From contig NZ_LAQO01000019.1 in NCBI RefSeq assembly GCF_000971975.1, positions 62,001 through 126,000 of the forward strand: 64,000 nt of DNA, given 5' to 3'. A model generated the notes under the pieces. It was given only the letters and a program-made list of their open reading frames with translations, was not told the origin of the DNA and made no database searches. Within the stretch, counting starts at the first letter, position 1. Every line of letters begins with the position of its first letter. The translations under genes were made by a program, and so were the position numbers. Origin of the DNA: Paenibacillus algorifonticola (GTDB lineage: Bacteria > Bacillota > Bacilli > Paenibacillales > Paenibacillaceae). Below are positions 61,396-64,000 of the stretch, one piece after another.

Positions 61396-62169
61396 ATGGT
61401 CAAGTTAAAAAGAAAGACAGCAGCAAGCACCGCTTTGCTGGTTATCGGCTTCACGCTTTTTTTACTGGTGAATGAGCCGCAATCCGCTTATGCGATGCAC
61501 ATTATGGAAGGATTTTTGCCTGTGGGGTGGGCGATTTTTTGGTGGGCGGCCTTTATTCCTTTTTTCATCCTGGGCGTACGTGCCATTCGAAAAATGACAA
61601 AGGAAGCGCCAGAGCTTAAGCTGATGCTGGGCTTGGCGGCTGCCTTCACCTTCGTGCTGTCTGCGCTGAAAATTCCTTCCGTTACAGGCAGCAGCTCGCA
61701 TCCGACGGGAACCGGGCTTGGAACGGTTATGTTCGGTCCGCTGCCGATGAGTGTACTGGGTTCAATGGTATTACTATTTCAAGCGGTGCTGCTTGCGCAT
61801 GGCGGGCTGACGACGCTTGGGGCGAACGCTTTTTCAATGGCGGTTGCGGGTCCGGCTGCGGGCTATGCGGTCTATCGGTTGCTGATGCGTTCAGGCAGCA
61901 AGCAAGGCATAGCGATTTTTTCCGCTGCTGCTGTTGCCGATCTGGCTACTTATATCGTCACTTCCGTTCAGCTGGCAGTTGCTTTTCCGGCTGTCGAAGG
62001 CGGCATTCTCGCTTCCTTTATGAAATTTGGCGGTATTTTTGCTATTACTCAAGTTCCGCTAGCTGTTAGTGAAGGCTTGCTGACGGTATTGATCTGGAAC
62101 TGGCTGCAATCTTTTAATACGGACGAGCTGACTATTTTGAAGCGGAGAATGAAAGGGGATCGCGTGTAA
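61396..62169 (+). CDS. cbiM: Cobalt ECF transporter substrate-specific subunit CbiM
   Basis: A 257-residue membrane protein that captures cobalt for B12 synthesis. The mature N terminus MHIMEGFLP (near residue 34), which carries the metal-binding His-2-like motif, is preceded by a signal-like segment, as in many CbiM. Later blocks are GLAAAFTFVLSALKIPSVTG and PLAVSEGLLTVLIW. Seven membrane helices are expected. ATG 61396 is preferred; the ATG at 61375 would leave the GGGAGG inside the gene. The stop overlaps cbiN (TAATG). Confidence 0.93.
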   Translation: MVKLKRKTAASTALLVIGFTLFLLVNEPQSAYAMHIMEGFLPVGWAIFWWAAFIPFFILGVRAIRKMTKEAPELKLMLGLAAAFTFVLSALKIPSVTGSSSHPTGTGLGTVMFGPLPMSVLGSMVLLFQAVLLAHGGLTTLGANAFSMAVAGPAAGYAVYRLLMRSGSKQGIAIFSAAAVADLATYIVTSVQLAVAFPAVEGGILASFMKFGGIFAITQVPLAVSEGLLTVLIWNWLQSFNTDELTILKRRMKGDRV

Positions 62170-62453
62170 TGAGCCGCAGTGCCAAAAATATTTGGATTTT
62201 AGCCATAGTTGTTTTACTTGCTGTTGCGCCATTAATATTCATTAACGCCGAGTTTGGCGGCGCAGATGGCGCGGCGGAGGAAATGATCCAGACGATTGCG
62301 CCGCATTATGAGCCTTGGGCGTCTCCGCTGGCTGAGGTGCCGGGAGAAACGGAAAGCATGCTGTTCGCGCTGCAAGCTGCGATTGGCGCTGGCATAATTG
62401 GCTATGTGATCGGCCTTTTTAAAGGGAAGTCGGAGAAATCAAAGCAGCAATGA
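62169..62453 (+). CDS. cbiN: Cobalt ECF transporter subunit CbiN
   Basis: A 94-residue protein with two membrane helices (about 8-24 and 66-85) and an extracytoplasmic loop containing EFGGADGAAEEMI and APHYEPWASPLAEVPGE, the typical CbiN pattern. CbiN loads cobalt onto CbiM. The start codon overlaps the cbiM stop as TAATG. The end overlaps cbiQ as ATGA, so the operon is translationally coupled throughout. Confidence 0.93.
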   Translation: MSRSAKNIWILAIVVLLAVAPLIFINAEFGGADGAAEEMIQTIAPHYEPWASPLAEVPGETESMLFALQAAIGAGIIGYVIGLFKGKSEKSKQQ

Positions 62454-63272
62454 TGAAATGGATCGATACGATTTCTTATTCCAATAAGCTGCGGGATTTA
62501 CCCGCCTTTTGGAAATGCGGGCTTGCAGCCCTGCTGCTGCTGCTTGCCTATCTCGCTCATCCGCTCGTGCAGCTTGCCATTTTCGGATGGCTTGTGCTGT
62601 GGACGGTCGGCTATGCGAAAGTGCCCGCCAAGCTTTATGCGGCGCTGCTTTTCTCCTCTTGCTTGCTGTTTATTCTCAGCTTGCCAGCGCTGCTTATTGA
62701 ATTAACCAGTACCAGCAGCATTAGCGGCAGCGCAGCAGGAAACTTGGCAGCAGCGAAAGCAGGTTGGGTGCTCGTTTCATGGGAGCTGCTAAGCTTGTAT
62801 GTGCCGGAGGCATCCGTAGCGCTGGCAGGATATATTTTCACGCGTATTCTTGCTTGCTTGGCTTGTATGTTTTTCATCACCTTGACGACTCCGTTCCCCG
62901 AGCTGCTGCAAGTGCTGAAGCGGTTGAAAATGCCGCAAATTGTACTGGAGCTCATGATTATTATGTATCGCTTCATCTTTCTGCTGCTGGATACGGCGGG
63001 GGCTATGCTGATCGCGCAGCGCGCGCGGCGGTCAAAACAGCTTTAAGGGCAAGCTGCGCGATACGGCGGCTATTGCTGTGCGGCTCTTCGTCAAGACGAT
63101 GCACCGATACAAGGGGCTGTCGAATGGGCTGATGGCAAGAGGATTTACGAATGAAATCCGCCTTGCGCCTGCTGTAAAGCGGACGGTTCGCCTCCGGTAT
63201 TGGGCGGAAGCTGGGTTAGGCTTAACGATTTTACTGGCAGCAGAGCTATGGCTTCGTTATGGAGGTGAATAA
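62450..63272 (+). pseudogene. cbiQ: Cobalt ECF transporter subunit CbiQ, with an apparent +1 frameshift
   Basis: Residues 1-198 in the first frame give the membrane part of CbiQ up to YRFIFLLLDTAGAMLIAQRA, then TAA at 63044-63046. The second half resumes one frame later as GGQNSFKGKLRDTAAIAVRL, VKTMHRYKGLSNGLMARGFT and ends at 63272. The switch falls in the GC-dinucleotide run at about 63018-63031. The combined length (about 273 residues) fits CbiQ, which couples CbiM to the ATPase. The defect could be real, a read error or a programmed frameshift; all other subunits look intact. Confidence 0.75.
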
Positions 63273-64000
63273 GCTGGCGGACAACAACCGGGCATCAACA
63301 ATTATGGAAATGAACCAAGTAAGCTATGCTTATCCCGGAACGGACAAAGCTGCCTTAAACAGGCTGGAGCTGCGCATTCCCGCGAATAAGCGGATAGCGC
63401 TGTGCGGACATAATGGCTCGGGCAAGTCGACGCTCTTTTTGCAGCTTATTGGCATTAATCGCCCGCAATCCGGTTTTGTCAGCTGGCGCGGCGAGCCGCT
63501 TTCTTACAAGTCGGGAGAGCTCGCCAGTTTGAGACGGCGCGTCGGCCTCGTATTTCAGGACCCGGAGCATCAGCTCATTTTGAATACCGCTTATGAGGAT
63601 ATTTCCTATGGGCTGCGCAATGCGGGGCTTCATGAAGATGAAATAGAAAGGCGTGCCGCGCGCATCGTCCAGCAATTGAATTTGCAGGAACTGGCGCATA
63701 AGCCGCTTCATCACCTCAGCCTGGGGCAAAAGAAGCGCGTCGCTCTTGCTGGCGTGCTGGCGCTTGAGCCGGAGTTGGTGCTGCTCGATGAGCCAGCTGC
63801 TTATCTTGATCCTTTGTCGGAGCAGCGGCTGATGGCTGAGCTGGACCGGATTCATGCCAGCGGCATAACGCCGGTGATGGCTACGCATGACATGAATATG
63901 GCTTATGCGTGGGCTGACTGGATATTCATCATGAATGAGGGCTGCTGTATATTGGAGGGCACGCCGGAGACCGTTTTTCGCGAAGGCGAGCGTCTCAGAA
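63259..64000 (+). CDS. cbiO: Cobalt ECF transporter ATPase CbiO, cut by the window edge
   Basis: An open frame to base 64000 encodes about 247 residues of an ATPase. Walker A is CGHNGSGKSTLFLQL, signature LSLGQKKRVALAGVLAL, Walker B LVLLDEPAAYLDP and H-loop MATHDMNMA; the Q-loop is VFQDPEHQL. This is the CbiO type. The start is uncertain: ATG 63259 overlaps the end of cbiQ, ATG 63304 is internal, and GGAGGTG at 63261-63267 points to a start slightly downstream. The C terminus lies outside the window. Confidence 0.9.
   Translation, partial: MEVNKLADNNRASTIMEMNQVSYAYPGTDKAALNRLELRIPANKRIALCGHNGSGKSTLFLQLIGINRPQSGFVSWRGEPLSYKSGELASLRRRVGLVFQDPEHQLILNTAYEDISYGLRNAGLHEDEIERRAARIVQQLNLQELAHKPLHHLSLGQKKRVALAGVLALEPELVLLDEPAAYLDPLSEQRLMAELDRIHASGITPVMATHDMNMAYAWADWIFIMNEGCCILEGTPETVFREGERLR

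Overview
The window looks like a chromosomal segment of a low-to-mid GC Firmicute, most likely Paenibacillus or a close relative. Evidence for this: strong AGGAGG-type ribosome sites, frequent TTG/GTG starts, many sugar-ABC transporter and AraC/YesN-type regulators, Gfo/Idh/MocA oxidoreductases, a GlnK/GlnL-type two-component pair, YtrA-type GntR-ABC modules and a PhoP-box-like array. No rRNA, tRNA, CRISPR array or intact mobile element was seen.

Layout. 1-1.1 kb: tail of a truncated gene and two small hypotheticals. 1.2-12.3 kb: four Gfo/Idh/MocA oxidoreductases, two AraC regulators and glucuronate isomerase (uxaC), interrupted at 5.8-8.5 kb by an AT-rich, solitary membrane KAP-type P-loop NTPase. 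12.5-19.3 kb: an acetylornithine-type aminotransferase; a glycerol-3-phosphate/glycerophosphodiester ABC operon (ugpA-ugpE-ugpB) with a four-hexamer Pho box; the divergent phosphodiesterase ugpQ; then a small operon with an ABM-fold protein and a low-molecular-weight phosphatase. 19.8-29.9 kb: a hypothetical, a chemoreceptor, a metallophosphoesterase, TetR plus an Old Yellow Enzyme homologue, a polar amino acid ABC transporter, and a GntR-ABC module behind a palindromic operator. 29.9-34.7 kb: GlnL/GlnK-like two-component system, then kduI-deoR-kduD for uronate degradation. 34.9-39.1 kb: an APH-like phosphotransferase, malate:quinone oxidoreductase and a short-chain dehydrogenase. 39.3-45 kb is an eroded zone holding fragments of two aldo/keto reductases, a DUF4405-like gene and a DUF4180 gene among intact TetR, MerR, SDR, DUF4180 and hydrolase genes.

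45-54.7 kb is a self-contained carbohydrate locus: membrane sensor-AraC regulator, binding lipoprotein, two permeases, a TIM-barrel isomerase-like protein, an unrecognised beta-rich protein and a large unrecognised alpha/alpha-toroid-like protein. No ATPase is encoded here, so it presumably uses a shared MsmX-type ATPase. Its substrate is unknown. After it come MgtC, an unknown membrane protein, a YdcF protein, a TrkH/KtrB K+ transporter and a DUF445 protein. The window ends in a cobalamin-riboswitch-controlled cobalt ECF transporter (cbiM-N-Q-O), in which cbiQ carries an apparent +1 frameshift and cbiO runs off the edge.

Two families of structured intergenic repeats run through the window. 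Family I has five copies of about 100 bp, each an AT-rich hairpin joined to a GC-rich hairpin; one copy lies inside the permease operon and one is flanked by a perfect 48-bp direct repeat. Family II has two copies of about 180 bp with nested inverted repeats, resembling a MITE. These repeats, together with the uncharacterised carbohydrate locus and the isolated KAP NTPase, are the parts least explained by known annotation.
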